A DNA stretch of 50,135 bases from Desulfobacteraceae bacterium (GCA_021372055.1 JAJFVB010000128.1:1-50135), one strand, 5' to 3'. Positions 23,776 to 34,115 are shown, counted from the first letter of the stretch. The notes: generated by a model from the sequence alone, not told the origin. A program made the numbers and translations.

Positions 23776-25377
23776 ATGGAAATTGAAATCTACGACACCA
23801 CGCTCCGGGATGGAACGCAGGCCGAGGACTTTGCCTTTTCGGCGGAAGACAAGGTCCGCATCGCCCTCAAGCTCGATGACCTTGGCGTGCACTACATTGA
23901 AGGCGGATGGCCCGGATCGAACCCCAAAGATGCCTGTTTTTTTCGTGAAATCCGAAACTATCATGTGAAAAACGCGAGGATCACGGCTTTCGGCGCAACG
24001 CACCACCCCGGCACGACCGCCTCCGCCGACGCCAATCTCAAGGCGCTGCTCGCCGCAAAAACGGAAACCGTCGCCATCTTCGGGAAGACCTGGACGGTGC
24101 ACGTCAAGGATGCCCTCCACACGACGCTCGAGCGTAACTTAAGCCTCATATCCGACAGCGTTTCCTTTCTGCGGCAAAATGAAAAAACCGTCATCTACGA
24201 CGCGGAACACTTCTTCGACGGCTTCAAGGCCGATCCGGAATATTCGCTTTCGACCCTCGCCAGGGCTATCGAAGCCGGCGCCTCCCGCATCGTTTTGTGC
24301 GACACCACCGGCGGTTCTTTGCTCGGATCGGTGCGCGATACGATCGAGTCCGTCAAAAACCGCTTTCCCGGTGTCCCCCTGGGCATCCACGCACACAACG
24401 ACTCGGATCTTGCCGTGGCCATTTCGCTCCTTGCCGTCGAAATGGGCGCAACGCACGTCCAGGGAACAATTAACGGGATCGGCGAAAGATGCGGAAACGC
24501 CAACCTGTGCTCCATCATCGCAAACCTCTGCCTCAAAATGGGCTTCGAGTGCCTTTCGCCGGAGAGTCTGTCGAGGCTGCGCCACGTGAGCCGCTTCATC
24601 CTTGAACTTGCCAACGTTCCCTCGAACAAATACCAGCCCTTCGTCGGCCGGAGCGCCTTCGCGCACAAGGGCGGCGTGCACATCAGCGCGGTCGAGAAAA
24701 ATCCCTCGACCTACGAGCATGTCAATCCCCGCGCGGTCGGCAACAAACGAAGGATTCTGGTTTCGGACCTGTCCGGGCGCGCGGCCATCACGCGAAAGGC
24801 CGAAGAGTTCGGGTTGCGGCTTTCGAAATCCGACCCCGTCGCAATGCAGGTCCTCGAGGAACTGAAGGGTCTGGAAAACCAGGGTTTTCAGTTCGAAGCC
24901 GCTGAGGCGAGTTTCGAACTTCTCGTGAACCGGGCGATGGGAAGGGGCAAAAAGTACTTCGATCTCGTAGGCTTCCGCGTAATCGACCAGAAGCAGGACG
25001 AAGGGAACGAACCCGTTGCCGAGGCCACGATCCTGATCCGTGTCGGAGGACAGCTCGAACATACCGCCGCTCTCGGAAACGGGCCGGTGAACGCGCTCGA
25101 CAATGCGCTTCGCAAGTCTTTGGAAAAATTCTACCCCGAGCTCAAGGACATGGAGTTGAGCGACTATAAGGTCCGCGTGCTTCCGGGGACCCCCGGCACG
25201 TCGGCAAAGGTCCGCGTCCTGATCGAATCCCACGATTCCCGCGACTCCTGGGGAACCGTGGGCGTTTCCACGGACATCATCGAAGCGAGCTGGCAGGCCT
25301 TAGTCGACAGCATCAACTATAAGATGTACAGGGTCGAACGCGAGCGGGAATCCGCACAGGAAGCCAAACGATCATGA
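23776..25377 (+). CDS. cimA: (R)-citramalate synthase
   Basis: 533 residues, from ATG 23776 with GAGG about 11 bases upstream. The DRE-TIM metallolyase signature [16 protein letters not shown] is at 7-22, with [11 protein letters not shown] and [12 protein letters not shown] following, and a C-terminal LeuA-type regulatory domain ([18 protein letters not shown]). The AEDFAFS variant after the first motif and the length near 530 are typical of CimA rather than of 2-isopropylmalate synthase. It condenses pyruvate and acetyl-CoA to citramalate, giving isoleucine without threonine deaminase, common in Geobacter-like anaerobes. Confidence 0.9.
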   Translation: MEIEIYDTTLRDGTQAEDFAFSAEDKVRIALKLDDLGVHYIEGGWPGSNPKDACFFREIRNYHVKNARITAFGATHHPGTTASADANLKALLAAKTETVAIFGKTWTVHVKDALHTTLERNLSLISDSVSFLRQNEKTVIYDAEHFFDGFKADPEYSLSTLARAIEAGASRIVLCDTTGGSLLGSVRDTIESVKNRFPGVPLGIHAHNDSDLAVAISLLAVEMGATHVQGTINGIGERCGNANLCSIIANLCLKMGFECLSPESLSRLRHVSRFILELANVPSNKYQPFVGRSAFAHKGGVHISAVEKNPSTYEHVNPRAVGNKRRILVSDLSGRAAITRKAEEFGLRLSKSDPVAMQVLEELKGLENQGFQFEAAEASFELLVNRAMGRGKKYFDLVGFRVIDQKQDEGNEPVAEATILIRVGGQLEHTAALGNGPVNALDNALRKSLEKFYPELKDMELSDYKVRVLPGTPGTSAKVRVLIESHDSRDSWGTVGVSTDIIEASWQALVDSINYKMYRVERERESAQEAKRS

Positions 25378-25392
25378 CGCGACACCCGCGCC

Positions 25393-26034
25393 CTATTTCA
25401 GAATTCCTTCGAGTTTTTTGATTTCGTTGTCCGCCATCACGGCCGGACACTTGCGGTCTTCGAGCACCGAGGCGTAACAGAAGATTTTTGCCGCATGTTC
25501 GAGTTTTTCCATCCGCATGTAAGCCTGCATGACGCTCGAGCCGAAGGTCAGTGCCCCGTGCCTTCTCAGGAGTATCGCGTTGCTCCGCCCGACATGGGGG
25601 GCGATCGCCTGCGGCACCTCGTCCGTGGACGGCGTGGCGTACGGAGCGGTCGGAACATTGCCCAAGCTCAGCCAGACTTCGGGCAGGACCTTCGAATTGA
25701 AGGGGAACCCGACCAGCGTGAAAGCGGTCACCATGGGCGGATGCGCATGCACGACGGCAAAGACGTCGGGACGGTTACGGTAGACGTGCAGGTGCATTTT
25801 GATCTCGCTCGAGGGCTTGCGCGTGCCTTCGAGCAACTCGCCCTCATAGGAGGCCGTAACCAGGTCGCCGGCTTCCATGTCTCCTTTGGCAACGCCCCCG
25901 GGAGTAATCAATATACGGCCCTCGCCCGCCCTGCAACTCACGTTTCCGTCGCTCGCGGCGATAAGCCCTTTCGCCTCCAACTTGCGGCAGACCGTAATTA
26001 TTTCGCAACGCAAATTCCGTTCTTGACTATCCAT
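25393..26034 (-). CDS. Class II aldolase/adducin family protein, fuculose-phosphate aldolase-like
   Basis: 213 residues from ATG 26034, GGGGGAG upstream on the minus strand. Zn ligands are visible as H96 and H98 in VVHAHPP and H159 in RRHG; E77 in SSEIKMH is the likely catalytic acid. AASDGNVSCRAGEGRILITPGG is the phosphate-binding region. The family includes L-fuculose-1-phosphate aldolase, ribulose-5-phosphate epimerase and methylthioribulose-1-phosphate dehydratase; sequence alone does not settle the substrate. It converges on cimA (15-base gap) and is divergent from ftsY. Confidence 0.85.
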   Translation of the reverse strand: MDSQERNLRCEIITVCRKLEAKGLIAASDGNVSCRAGEGRILITPGGVAKGDMEAGDLVTASYEGELLEGTRKPSSEIKMHLHVYRNRPDVFAVVHAHPPMVTAFTLVGFPFNSKVLPEVWLSLGNVPTAPYATPSTDEVPQAIAPHVGRSNAILLRRHGALTFGSSVMQAYMRMEKLEHAAKIFCYASVLEDRKCPAVMADNEIKKLEGILK

Positions 26035-26158
26035 CTTTCTCCCCCGAAAATTCCGCCTTGCGCGGCAGCATCGCCGCAGTCCCTTTTTCCCTTTGCAGGC
26101 ACTGCATCAGGTGGGACTACAATTTGCATCAAAATCTCCCGGGGAGCCAGGAATAAAA

Positions 26159-27322
26159 ATGATCAAATGGTTTAAGAAAAAGAAGACCGAGGAACCGGAG
26201 CCGGAAAAGCAGGAAGGAAAACGCGAGGAGGAAAATTCCCGCGAAGAACTTGAGGCGCGGGGAGTGGTCCAAGAGGAGCGCGAGACTCCCGCAGACCGGC
26301 CTGAACCCGAAACGGAACCGGAGCCCGAGACCGAAGGCGTCATCGCTACGGTTGAAGCCGGGGAGGAAACCCTCCAGGATGAGGAAATTCCCCAAGATGA
26401 GGAAACCTCCAAGACGGGCTTTTTCAGCCGCCTCCGGGAGCGTCTTAACAAGACGCGCGAGAAATTTGTCAACCGCATAGATCGTCTCGTACTCGGCAGG
26501 AAGGTCATCGACGAAGACCTTCTCGACGAGCTCGAGGAAATTCTCATCACATCGGATCTCGGGGTAAAAACGACCGAACTTCTCCTGAAAAAGGTGGCCG
26601 ACAAGGTCAAGCGAAACGAACTGAGCGATCCGTCGAAGCTCCGCGAGCAGATCCGTGAGGAGATCCGCAATGTTTTGTCGGTGGAGGCCCCTCCCCTCGA
26701 CTACCGCGCGGACCGCCCTTTCGTGGTGATGATCATCGGGGTGAACGGCGTGGGCAAGACCACCACCATCGGGAAATTGGCGAATCAGCTCAAACGGCAG
26801 GGGCTGAAGGTCATGCTGGTTGCGGGCGACACCTTCCGGGCCGCCGCGGTCGAACAGCTATCCATCTGGGGCGAACGGATCGGCGTTCCCGTCGTCAAGC
26901 AGAAGAGCGGCTCCGATCCTTCCGCGGTCGCATTCGACGCCATGGATGCGGCGGTTGCCCGGGATATGGACGTTGTCCTGATTGACACCGCGGGCCGGAT
27001 GCACACCAAGGTCAATCTCATGGAGCAACTCAAGAAGGTCCACCGGGTGGTCAACAAGAAGCTTCCGGCCGCCCCCCATGAGATCTTTCTCGTGCTCGAC
27101 GCATCGACGGGACAGAACGCGCTTTCACAGGCACGGCTCTTCAAGGAGGGAATCGGCCTCACGGGGCTCGTGCTGACCAAGCTGGACGGAACGGCCAAAG
27201 GAGGGATCATCGCGGCCATCTGCGACGACCTGGGAGTTCCGGTCCGCTACATCGGAATCGGGGAAAGGGTGGACGATCTTCGCACGTTCGATGCGGACGA
27301 ATTCACCAAAGCGCTTTTCTAG
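26159..27322 (+). CDS. ftsY: Signal recognition particle receptor FtsY
   Basis: 387 residues from ATG 26159 (GGGGAGCCAGGA upstream). The acidic, Pro/Glu-rich A domain covers about 10-85, then come the N domain and a GTPase G domain with P-loop GVNGVGKTTTIGKLA (194-208), DTAGRMHTK, TKLDGTAKGG and a C-terminal GIGERVDDLRTFDADEF. FtsY docks SRP-ribosome complexes at the membrane, with the basic start MIKWFKKKK likely helping membrane contact. A terminator follows at 27336. Confidence 0.97.
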   Translation: MIKWFKKKKTEEPEPEKQEGKREEENSREELEARGVVQEERETPADRPEPETEPEPETEGVIATVEAGEETLQDEEIPQDEETSKTGFFSRLRERLNKTREKFVNRIDRLVLGRKVIDEDLLDELEEILITSDLGVKTTELLLKKVADKVKRNELSDPSKLREQIREEIRNVLSVEAPPLDYRADRPFVVMIIGVNGVGKTTTIGKLANQLKRQGLKVMLVAGDTFRAAAVEQLSIWGERIGVPVVKQKSGSDPSAVAFDAMDAAVARDMDVVLIDTAGRMHTKVNLMEQLKKVHRVVNKKLPAAPHEIFLVLDASTGQNALSQARLFKEGIGLTGLVLTKLDGTAKGGIIAAICDDLGVPVRYIGIGERVDDLRTFDADEFTKALF

Positions 27323-27335
27323 CCGGGGATATCGG

Positions 27336-27363
27336 TGAGCCCGGATTGCCGGCTCATCCTTTT
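27336..27363 (+). terminator. Intrinsic terminator after ftsY
   Basis: TGAGC plus CGG (27336-27344, one bulged C) pair with CCG plus GCTCA (27349-27356) over ATTG, followed by CCTTTT. It lies 14 bases after the ftsY stop. Confidence 0.6.
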
Positions 27364-27396
27364 CCGCGGCGCCGGCATGACGATCCGCTCTTTCCG

Positions 27397-28521
27397 TCAT
27401 CCAATGACGGCGGTACCGTTTTCAACCACCTGCAATATCTTTCGTGCGGCGACTTCCGCTCCGTCCAGCCTCATGGCCGGGGATCTTGGGGGAAGTGCGT
27501 CGATCTTCCGTATGGCGCTCTCCCATTCCCCCTCGCCGAACTCACCGGCGGGGATAAAGACCGCGGAAAGGTTCCTTTCAATCTCCTCCACGAGATAGGG
27601 ATACTCCAGGAAACCGCCGCGCTCGGTATAGATTATCGGAGTACCGTTTGCCAGGCAGTCCGACACGATCCCATACCCGGGCTTCGTTATGACCCCATCC
27701 ACCGCGCCGACGACGTCCACGTAGCGGATGCCCCCGTTATCGAACGATCGCGCGTTCGGCAGGGGCAGTTCAAGCGGCGCACTGTAGAGCAGGAGCACAT
27801 CTTCGATCGACCGCAACCGCTCCCAGGCACGGGACTCGAGCCGCAGGCTCGTAAAGGACACAAGAAAGGCTTTCCGATCCGGATCGATGCCGAGCGCCCG
27901 GCGCACTTCCCTCCTGCCCTTTTGAGCTTTCCGCGCAACGAGCGGGATATCTTCGATCACAGGGCAGGCGGAGCAATCGCCGTGCATGGGGAGTTGAAGA
28001 AAAAGAGCGCACCGCCCGTAATAGTCCCGGGCCCACGCGACGATCTCCTTCCATGCGGGGTCCAGCGTTTCATAGCCGGAATAGATCCAGTCCCATGTAA
28101 AATTGCTGATTCCGATCGAAGGAATCCCGCAAGACCTGGCGGCTTCAAACGGCAGGAAAGCGACATCCGAAACGACGGTTCCGACGTTTTTGCGCTCCAG
28201 GAACTCCTTTTCCGCCTCGACGATTTCCGAACTTCTTTCCATGAGGCCGTGGAGAGCCTCCAGCGTCCTGGCCAGGTCCGAACGCACGCTGTCGAGCTGA
28301 TAGAGCCCCAGATCGAGGAACACCGGCCTGATTTCAAGTCGCCTGCCGATATTCTTTTCGAGCAGCCATTCCGGCAGAGTCGAAACCACCGTTATGTCGA
28401 GATCGGGTCTCATTTCCGTCAGGACCCGAATGATTTCACAGGATCGAACACCATGGCCGAAGCCGTGAGGCGTTATGTAGTAAGCCAGGGACTTTCCGTT
28501 TCTCGACAATGCTGCCTCCAT
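27397..28521 (-). CDS. GT-B fold glycosyltransferase-like protein (MurG/GT28-like)
   Basis: 374 residues from ATG 28521. The start AYYITPHGFGHGVRSCEIIRVL carries the glycine-rich first loop of GT-B enzymes. The C-terminal half has DGVITKPGYGIVSDCLANGTPIIYTERGGFLEYPYL, a nucleotide-sugar binding pattern like that of MurG. The same fold forms the N-terminal part of plant arabinokinase, and proteins of this kind are often annotated only as glycosyl transferase. Donor and acceptor cannot be inferred. It is divergent from the second RACo-type gene across a 185-base gap. Confidence 0.75.
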   Translation of the reverse strand: MEAALSRNGKSLAYYITPHGFGHGVRSCEIIRVLTEMRPDLDITVVSTLPEWLLEKNIGRRLEIRPVFLDLGLYQLDSVRSDLARTLEALHGLMERSSEIVEAEKEFLERKNVGTVVSDVAFLPFEAARSCGIPSIGISNFTWDWIYSGYETLDPAWKEIVAWARDYYGRCALFLQLPMHGDCSACPVIEDIPLVARKAQKGRREVRRALGIDPDRKAFLVSFTSLRLESRAWERLRSIEDVLLLYSAPLELPLPNARSFDNGGIRYVDVVGAVDGVITKPGYGIVSDCLANGTPIIYTERGGFLEYPYLVEEIERNLSAVFIPAGEFGEGEWESAIRKIDALPPRSPAMRLDGAEVAARKILQVVENGTAVIG

Positions 28522-28706
28522 CCTGGAAGTAGTGAAAAAATCCGCAACTTTCTGGAACTTTATCCCGAATCGAGCTATATATCACGAGATTTGGATTTTC
28601 TGAACACGCTCCACAAGACAATGCTTTCCCTCAGAGGTTTGAGACTTGAAAATTCCCAGCCGGATTTCGACCGTTCAAGTGCGGCCGGATCCGGGCGGAG
28701 ATATAA

Positions 28707-30671
28707 ATGAGCGAAGTCACTGTAAAATTTAATCCGGAGGCGACAAGCGCGGAGGCGCAATCGGGCGCAAAGCTCATTGAGGTCGCATCCTGCTCCGGAA
28801 TCGACATAAGCAATCTCTGCGGCGGCCAGGGCGTGTGCGGCAAGTGTCGCGTAAGGATCGACAAAGGGCGGGTAAAATTCAGCAACCGGGTGATCGGCAA
28901 GCTCAGTCAGAAGGAACTCGAGCAGGGCTATACCCTTGCCTGCCAGTCCGAGCTCCAGGACAGCGACGTGGAAGTCTGGATACCTCCGGAGTCGAGGTCG
29001 GACAGCCTCGTGCAGATCTCGGATTACGTGATTGCCTCAAGCGAGTACATCTCCGAGGCCAGGACCTTCGGCATTCAGTCCGATCCGCCTATCAGGCCCC
29101 TTTGCCAGAAATTCTACCTGCAGCTTCCTCCCCCTACCCTGACGGACAGCCTTTCGGATCTGGATCGCATCTACCGGGAGATCCGCAGGAACCACCCCGA
29201 GATTCCCTCCGCCATTCAGGCCCATTTTTCCTGTCTATGGGGCCTTGGCGATCTGCTGCGCAGGAACAAGTGGCGTATCACCGTCACCGTTCATTTCCAG
29301 GACAACGAATCGCCCCAGATCTGCGCAATTGAAGGCGGAAATACCACCAAGCGCAATTTCGGCGTTGCGATAGATGTCGGAACGACAACCATCGTCGTAC
29401 AACTCGTGGATCTGCGCACCGGGGCTATCCTTGGAGCGCAGGCAAGCAGCAACAGCCAGGCCCGCTACGGAGAGGACGTCATCTCCCGGATGATCTATGC
29501 CTGCACTCATGGAGGACTCGCTCCTCTCAACGATGCCGTGCTCCATACCATAAACGCTCTAATCGACTCCCTGGTCCGGAAAAACAGGATCAGGCAGCAG
29601 GACATCACGGCTCTGGTCGCAGCCGGGAATACCGTGATGAATCACCTCCTGCTCGGCCTTGAGCCCTGCAATATTCGCGTTGCGCCCTACATTCCGACGG
29701 CCAACAGGTTCCCTCAGTTCCAGGCGGCCGAAGTGGGGCTCAAAGGCCATCCGAAGGCCGTGCTTCACTGCATGCCGTGCGTCAGCAGCTACGTTGGCGG
29801 CGACATCGCGGCCGGGGTGCTCGCCTGCGGAATGCACGAAAAGCCCGAGATCAGCGCGTTGATCGATGTCGGGACCAACGGGGAGATCGTCATCGGCAAC
29901 AACGAATGGTTGGTGTGCTGCTCCTCGTCGGCGGGACCGGCCTTCGAGGGCGGCGGCGTCAAGTGCGGGACCCGTGCCATCCCGGGAGCTATCGAGAAGG
30001 TCAATATAGAGCGCCACCGCGTCACTTACGAAACGATCGGTCACCAGGCTCCGCTCGGGTTGTGCGGCTCCGCCATCATAGACTTGATATCGGAATTGCT
30101 CATGGACGGCATTATCGACCAGAGCGGCAAGTTCTCGCTTCTCGATCACCCGCGGGTCCGCGTGATCGATGACGTTCCCGAGTTCATTGTGGCCCACGCG
30201 GACGAAACGCTCCTGGGGGAGCCCATAGTCATTACCGAAGACGACGTGAGCAACCTGATCAAGAGCAAGGGGGCGGTTCTGGCCGCGGTAAAGCTGCTTC
30301 TCAAAACGCTTGACATGGGTTTTGCGGACCTCGAGAAAATCTACGTCGCGGGCGGATTCGGCGCGCACCTCGATATAGAAAAATCCATCCTTATCGGCTT
30401 GCTTCCCGATATTCCGAAAGAAAGAATACAGTATGTCGGCAACAGTTCGTTGGCGGGGGCCAGGCTCGCCCTGCTTTCCACAAGCGCGTTCCGCAAGGCG
30501 GAGTCAATCGCAAGCCGGATGACTTATATTGAGTTGAGCGTGCATCCGGAGTTCATGAACGAGTTCATCGCATCGCTCTTCCTGCCGCACACGGACATGG
30601 ATCTCTTTCCGTCCGCCAAGGCGGCCTTGGAGAGAAAACGGAAGGTTCGGCCCGTTTGCGCTTTTGCATGA
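28707..30671 (+). CDS. Second ferredoxin-ASKHA protein, RACo-like (DUF4445 type)
   Basis: 654 residues from ATG 28707 (GGGCGGAGATATAA upstream). The domain order is the same as in the 1387-3351 protein: ferredoxin cysteines C38, C44, C47 and C79, then the linker, then the ASKHA domain starting IDVGTTT (222-228), with VGTNGEIVIG, SAGPAFEGGG and VAGGFGAHL. The two proteins have equal length but diverge strongly in the linker (about 90-210), which suggests different corrinoid-protein partners. The lipase-like gene starts 13 bases after its stop. Confidence 0.9.
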   Translation: MSEVTVKFNPEATSAEAQSGAKLIEVASCSGIDISNLCGGQGVCGKCRVRIDKGRVKFSNRVIGKLSQKELEQGYTLACQSELQDSDVEVWIPPESRSDSLVQISDYVIASSEYISEARTFGIQSDPPIRPLCQKFYLQLPPPTLTDSLSDLDRIYREIRRNHPEIPSAIQAHFSCLWGLGDLLRRNKWRITVTVHFQDNESPQICAIEGGNTTKRNFGVAIDVGTTTIVVQLVDLRTGAILGAQASSNSQARYGEDVISRMIYACTHGGLAPLNDAVLHTINALIDSLVRKNRIRQQDITALVAAGNTVMNHLLLGLEPCNIRVAPYIPTANRFPQFQAAEVGLKGHPKAVLHCMPCVSSYVGGDIAAGVLACGMHEKPEISALIDVGTNGEIVIGNNEWLVCCSSSAGPAFEGGGVKCGTRAIPGAIEKVNIERHRVTYETIGHQAPLGLCGSAIIDLISELLMDGIIDQSGKFSLLDHPRVRVIDDVPEFIVAHADETLLGEPIVITEDDVSNLIKSKGAVLAAVKLLLKTLDMGFADLEKIYVAGGFGAHLDIEKSILIGLLPDIPKERIQYVGNSSLAGARLALLSTSAFRKAESIASRMTYIELSVHPEFMNEFIASLFLPHTDMDLFPSAKAALERKRKVRPVCAFA

Positions 30672-30684
30672 CAAAGGAGACACC

Positions 30685-31515
30685 ATGGGATCTCTTGCCT
30701 GCGTGATTTTCCTGCTGTTCGCCGTTTCGGTCGCCGTATCGCTTTTCGCGTATACATTTTTCTGGTTTGAGAATTCGGCTTCTTTCAGGTCGGGGAAGCG
30801 GTCTTTTATCGAACTCCTCGGCGGGTTTTTCTCGGGGATTTTCAGCCTTCCGATGGTCATCGTCTGCTTCCCTTTCGGGTGGACCGGAAAGCTGCAAAGG
30901 CCGAAATCCGTGTCCTCATCCGAACCCGTCATCATTCTCACTCACGGGCTCTACCACAACGCCAGCGGCTGGGCCCTGTTCAAACGGCGGTTGCACAAAG
31001 CCGGTTTCAACAATATTTTTCTGATGAACTACGGGAGCTTTTTCACCTCCTTTGAGAATGTCCTGGAAAAATTCGAGGGGTTCGTTTCAGAGGTCCGGCA
31101 GTCCACACCGGGACAGCCATTGATTCTTATCGGCCACAGCCTCGGGGGACTCGTTTCCCGGGTCTACGCGGAGAAGGCAAACGAGCAAGAGGCCCCTTTG
31201 GCGGTAATTACTCTCGGGGCCCCGCATCAGGGATCCAGGATGACCGCGTTTGGCCCGGGACAGCTCGCGTCCAGCCTGGTCTATCGCGGACCACTGTACG
31301 AGGAGCTTGAAAGAATGGGCCGCGAGATTCCCTGTCCCGCCATTGCGTTCTATTCGCCCGCCGATGCCCTGGTGCTTCCCGAAGAGGGGCTGAAAGCTCC
31401 CTATGGGGGATGGATTCATTGCGAAACGGCCCCGGTAAGCCATGTCTCGATGCTTTTTTCCGCATCCGTTTCCCGGCAAGTGATCGATCAGGTAAATTGC
31501 ATCCTGAACCGGTAG
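30685..31515 (+). CDS. Membrane-anchored alpha/beta hydrolase, lipase-like
   Basis: 276 residues from ATG 30685 (AAAGGAGA at 30673-30680). There are two hydrophobic segments, about 3-27 and 43-66, then an alpha/beta hydrolase domain. ILTHGLYHNASGW forms the oxyanion region and LIGHSLGGLV the nucleophile elbow with S152. A likely catalytic His lies in CETAPVSHVSML near the C-terminus, with Asp in YSPADALVLP. The pattern resembles triacylglycerol lipases of the LipA/PGAP1-like group. Substrate unknown. It is probably cotranscribed with the RACo-like gene; the functional link is unclear. Confidence 0.8.
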   Translation: MGSLACVIFLLFAVSVAVSLFAYTFFWFENSASFRSGKRSFIELLGGFFSGIFSLPMVIVCFPFGWTGKLQRPKSVSSSEPVIILTHGLYHNASGWALFKRRLHKAGFNNIFLMNYGSFFTSFENVLEKFEGFVSEVRQSTPGQPLILIGHSLGGLVSRVYAEKANEQEAPLAVITLGAPHQGSRMTAFGPGQLASSLVYRGPLYEELERMGREIPCPAIAFYSPADALVLPEEGLKAPYGGWIHCETAPVSHVSMLFSASVSRQVIDQVNCILNR

Positions 31516-31549
31516 AATATGGCGGACGCACCATCGTCGGCGCATATTC
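31515..31549. terminator. Imperfect hairpin after the lipase-like gene
   Basis: GAATATG (31515-31521) pairs with CATATTC (31543-31549), and GACG/CGTC pair inside. The arm overlaps the gene's stop codon. There is no T-run, so this is at best a weak or factor-dependent terminator. The following stretch 31550-31819 is AT-richer and holds no gene I can support. Confidence 0.3.
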
Positions 31550-31819
31550 GCTGATTGAAAAATAATAGGTCTCAGGTGGTGATTATTGCGTTCAGGTTAT
31601 GTTATAAATAACCGATTACATGCATATAAGAATGTGGAAAGGGGGGCCGCGCGGAGTGATTTCGCCGGCACAGGGATTTCCATGGATCCGGTTTCGTCCT
31701 GCCGTAATGGGGGCGGCAATTCGAGAATGAAGCATCGTAGAGTTGCGTTTTTCTCTCCTTTTTGAGTTTCTGATCGCGGTTTTCGGGCTATGATAGATGA
31801 CTTCGAGTTCCCTCGACAG

Positions 31820-31849
31820 TTGACTTCACAGGTGTCCATATGCTAATAG
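31820..31849 (+). promoter_or_regulatory. Sigma70-type promoter for HPr-EI
   Basis: TTGACT (31820-31825), 18-base spacer, extended -10 TGCTAATAG with TAATAG at 31844-31849. The predicted start is near 31856, downstream of the ATG at 31840, which would favour the TTG start for the HPr gene. Confidence 0.6.
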
Positions 31850-31884
31850 TCCCGCGGAATTTTTCGTATCAAGAGGAAATCGTT

Positions 31885-32178
31885 TTGAACCAGAGTCCCG
31901 AAGAACTGCCTGCCCAGGAGCAGGAATTCATAGTCGCCAATAAGCTGGGAATTCACGCCCGCGTTGCAGCACAAATCGTGAAGGTGGCCTGCCAGTTCCA
32001 ATCGGAGGTTTTTATCTCGAAATGCGGGATCTCAGTCAACGGTAAGAGCATTCTTGACGTTATGACGCTTGTTTGCCCGCACGGGAGCAAAATTCATATT
32101 TCTGCGAAAGGCCCCGATGCACACGAAGCTCTCAATGCCCTCGCGGCACTCTTTCAGACCAAGTTCGGAGAGCCATAG
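31885..32178 (+). CDS. ptsH: HPr-like phosphocarrier protein
   Basis: 97 residues if started at TTG 31885, which has AGAGGAAA at 31872-31879 and lies inside the transcript predicted from the promoter at 31820. The in-frame ATG 31840 would give 112 residues but overlaps the -10. The phospho-His is in NKLGIHARVAAQIV (H24 from the TTG). The usual HARP motif reads HARV here. The regulatory-serine region is NGKSILDVMTL, so the Ser46 equivalent is kept. HPr carries phosphate from EI to EIIA proteins or regulators. EI follows after 90 bases; no sugar permease is nearby, suggesting a regulatory PTS. Confidence 0.85.
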   Translation: MNQSPEELPAQEQEFIVANKLGIHARVAAQIVKVACQFQSEVFISKCGISVNGKSILDVMTLVCPHGSKIHISAKGPDAHEALNALAALFQTKFGEP

Positions 32179-32268
32179 AAACTCTTCCCACCAAAGCCGA
32201 AATAGAATAATTTCGAACAAGATTTCGGGCTTATATTGTTTTTCCTATTCGAGGAGAACTGAAGCCTC

Positions 32269-34110
32269 ATGAGCAGTTCTTCGATTGTCATCAAGGGTAT
32301 CGGAGCATCGCCGGGCATCGCCATCGGCAAAGCGCACCTGCTGGAGCAGGGACGCATTCCCGTCCCGCAGTACAGCGTCTTCGGCGAAGAGGCGCTGAAG
32401 GGCGAGTGCAACCGGTTCAAAGAGGCCGTCGCCAAGGCGGAGGCAGACCTGGAGGCGATCAAGAGGACAATCCGCTCCGAGTTCAAGGAACATGCGCATC
32501 TGCTTGAAGTGCAGCAGATGATCCTGCGGGACCGTTCCATTTACCACGAATCCCTGCGTCTCATCGAAAAGGAAGGTCTCAACGCCCAACAGGCGCTTCT
32601 GCAGTCCATCTCCAAGGCCCGAGAGCTTTTCAGCGCGCTGAACGACGAGTACGTCCAGAGCAGAATGGCCGATGTCGATGCCGCCGGAGACCGGGTGCTT
32701 CGCATTCTCGCCGGCCAGGAAAACCTCGCGCTGGACACCATCCAGGAGCGCGTCATCATCATTGCTCACGAACTCTCTCCCGCCGACGCCATTCAGCTTC
32801 AGGTCGACCGTACCCTGGGCGTTGTGACGGAAATCGGAGGCAGCACCTCCCATACTTCGATTGTGGCGCGTTCCTTGAACATTCCCGCCGTCGTCGGCGC
32901 CGAAAGTTCGACCAAGCTCATTTCGATGGGCGACGTGCTCATAATCGACGGCACCACCGGCAGGATCATAATCAATCCCACCCAGGCGGAGGTCGGGTTC
33001 TATTCCGACCGTCAGATCGAGCTTCAGAACTACGTCAAGGAGATCAACCGCAAGGCCCACCTGCCCGCCATAACCCAGGATGGGCACAGGGTGAGCACGG
33101 AAGCCAACATCGAGCTTCTCGAGGAGGTCGTTGCCGCAAAGGACAACGGCGCCGAGGCGATCGGGCTCTATCGGACCGAGTTTTTCTTCATGAACAGGGT
33201 CGACATGCCCGATGAAGACGCTCTGTACCGCGACTACAGGGACCTCTCCGAGTTGATCGCCCCGGGCAATGTGACCATACGCACGCTCGACCTCGGCGCC
33301 GATAAGCTCTCGGCATGGTACCCAAAGCTCGAGGAAGTCAATCCCGCGCTGGGCTTGCGATCCATCAGGCTCTGCCTGCACCACAGGGACCTTTTCAAGA
33401 CGCAGCTCAGGGCCATTTTGCGTGCGAGCGCGCACGCGGGCAACATCAAGCTCATGTTTCCGATGGTATCAGGGGTGGCCGAACTGCTTGAGACCAAACG
33501 CATTCTCAAGGAGGTACAGGCGGATCTTTCGCGAAAACGGATCCCCTTCGACAAGCAGATGTCCGTCGGAGTCATGATAGAGGTCCCCTCGGCCGTCGCC
33601 GTCGCCGATATGCTCGCCGCCGAGGTTGACTTTTTCAGCATCGGGACCAACGATCTGATTCAGTACAGCATAGGAATCGACCGTTCAAACGAGAACGTCG
33701 CCTATCTTTTCGAACCCCTTCATCCCGCCGTGCTGCGGTTTATAAAGCAAACCGTGGAAGCGGGCCACAAGGCCGGGATTCCGGTCGCCCTCTGCGGGGA
33801 AATGGCCGGAGAACCGATGTACGTTCCGATTCTGCTGGGGTTGAAGATCGACTCCTTCAGCATGAACCCGCAGTCTTTGCCGCGGGTGAAAAATCTCATT
33901 CGAAGATCCCGTCTGAAGGAGTGCTGCCGGCTTGCAAACCGGGCACTGCGGCTCAGAACGGCCGACGACGTGGATGAGTCGCTCAAGAAAACCCTCATGA
34001 GAGACTTTCCCGAGGAGGTCCGGGTATTCGATCCGAACGCTCTGCGCGACGGCTACGCACTGCAGAGGCGCAGCCGCAAGCCGGCGAGCAGGAAAGGTTC
34101 AATCGGGTAG
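32269..34110 (+). CDS. ptsI: Phosphoenolpyruvate-protein phosphotransferase, PTS enzyme I
   Basis: 613 residues from ATG 32269 (GAGGAGA upstream). The N-terminal swivel domain carries phospho-His H195 in [13 protein letters not shown]. The C-terminal PEP-binding barrel has [26 protein letters not shown]-like [24 protein letters not shown] and the catalytic C509 in [11 protein letters not shown]. Length is slightly above the usual 570-590 because of a basic C-terminal tail. It autophosphorylates with PEP and passes phosphate to HPr. Confidence 0.95.
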   Translation: MSSSSIVIKGIGASPGIAIGKAHLLEQGRIPVPQYSVFGEEALKGECNRFKEAVAKAEADLEAIKRTIRSEFKEHAHLLEVQQMILRDRSIYHESLRLIEKEGLNAQQALLQSISKARELFSALNDEYVQSRMADVDAAGDRVLRILAGQENLALDTIQERVIIIAHELSPADAIQLQVDRTLGVVTEIGGSTSHTSIVARSLNIPAVVGAESSTKLISMGDVLIIDGTTGRIIINPTQAEVGFYSDRQIELQNYVKEINRKAHLPAITQDGHRVSTEANIELLEEVVAAKDNGAEAIGLYRTEFFFMNRVDMPDEDALYRDYRDLSELIAPGNVTIRTLDLGADKLSAWYPKLEEVNPALGLRSIRLCLHHRDLFKTQLRAILRASAHAGNIKLMFPMVSGVAELLETKRILKEVQADLSRKRIPFDKQMSVGVMIEVPSAVAVADMLAAEVDFFSIGTNDLIQYSIGIDRSNENVAYLFEPLHPAVLRFIKQTVEAGHKAGIPVALCGEMAGEPMYVPILLGLKIDSFSMNPQSLPRVKNLIRRSRLKECCRLANRALRLRTADDVDESLKKTLMRDFPEEVRVFDPNALRDGYALQRRSRKPASRKGSIG

Positions 34111-34115
34111 AACGC

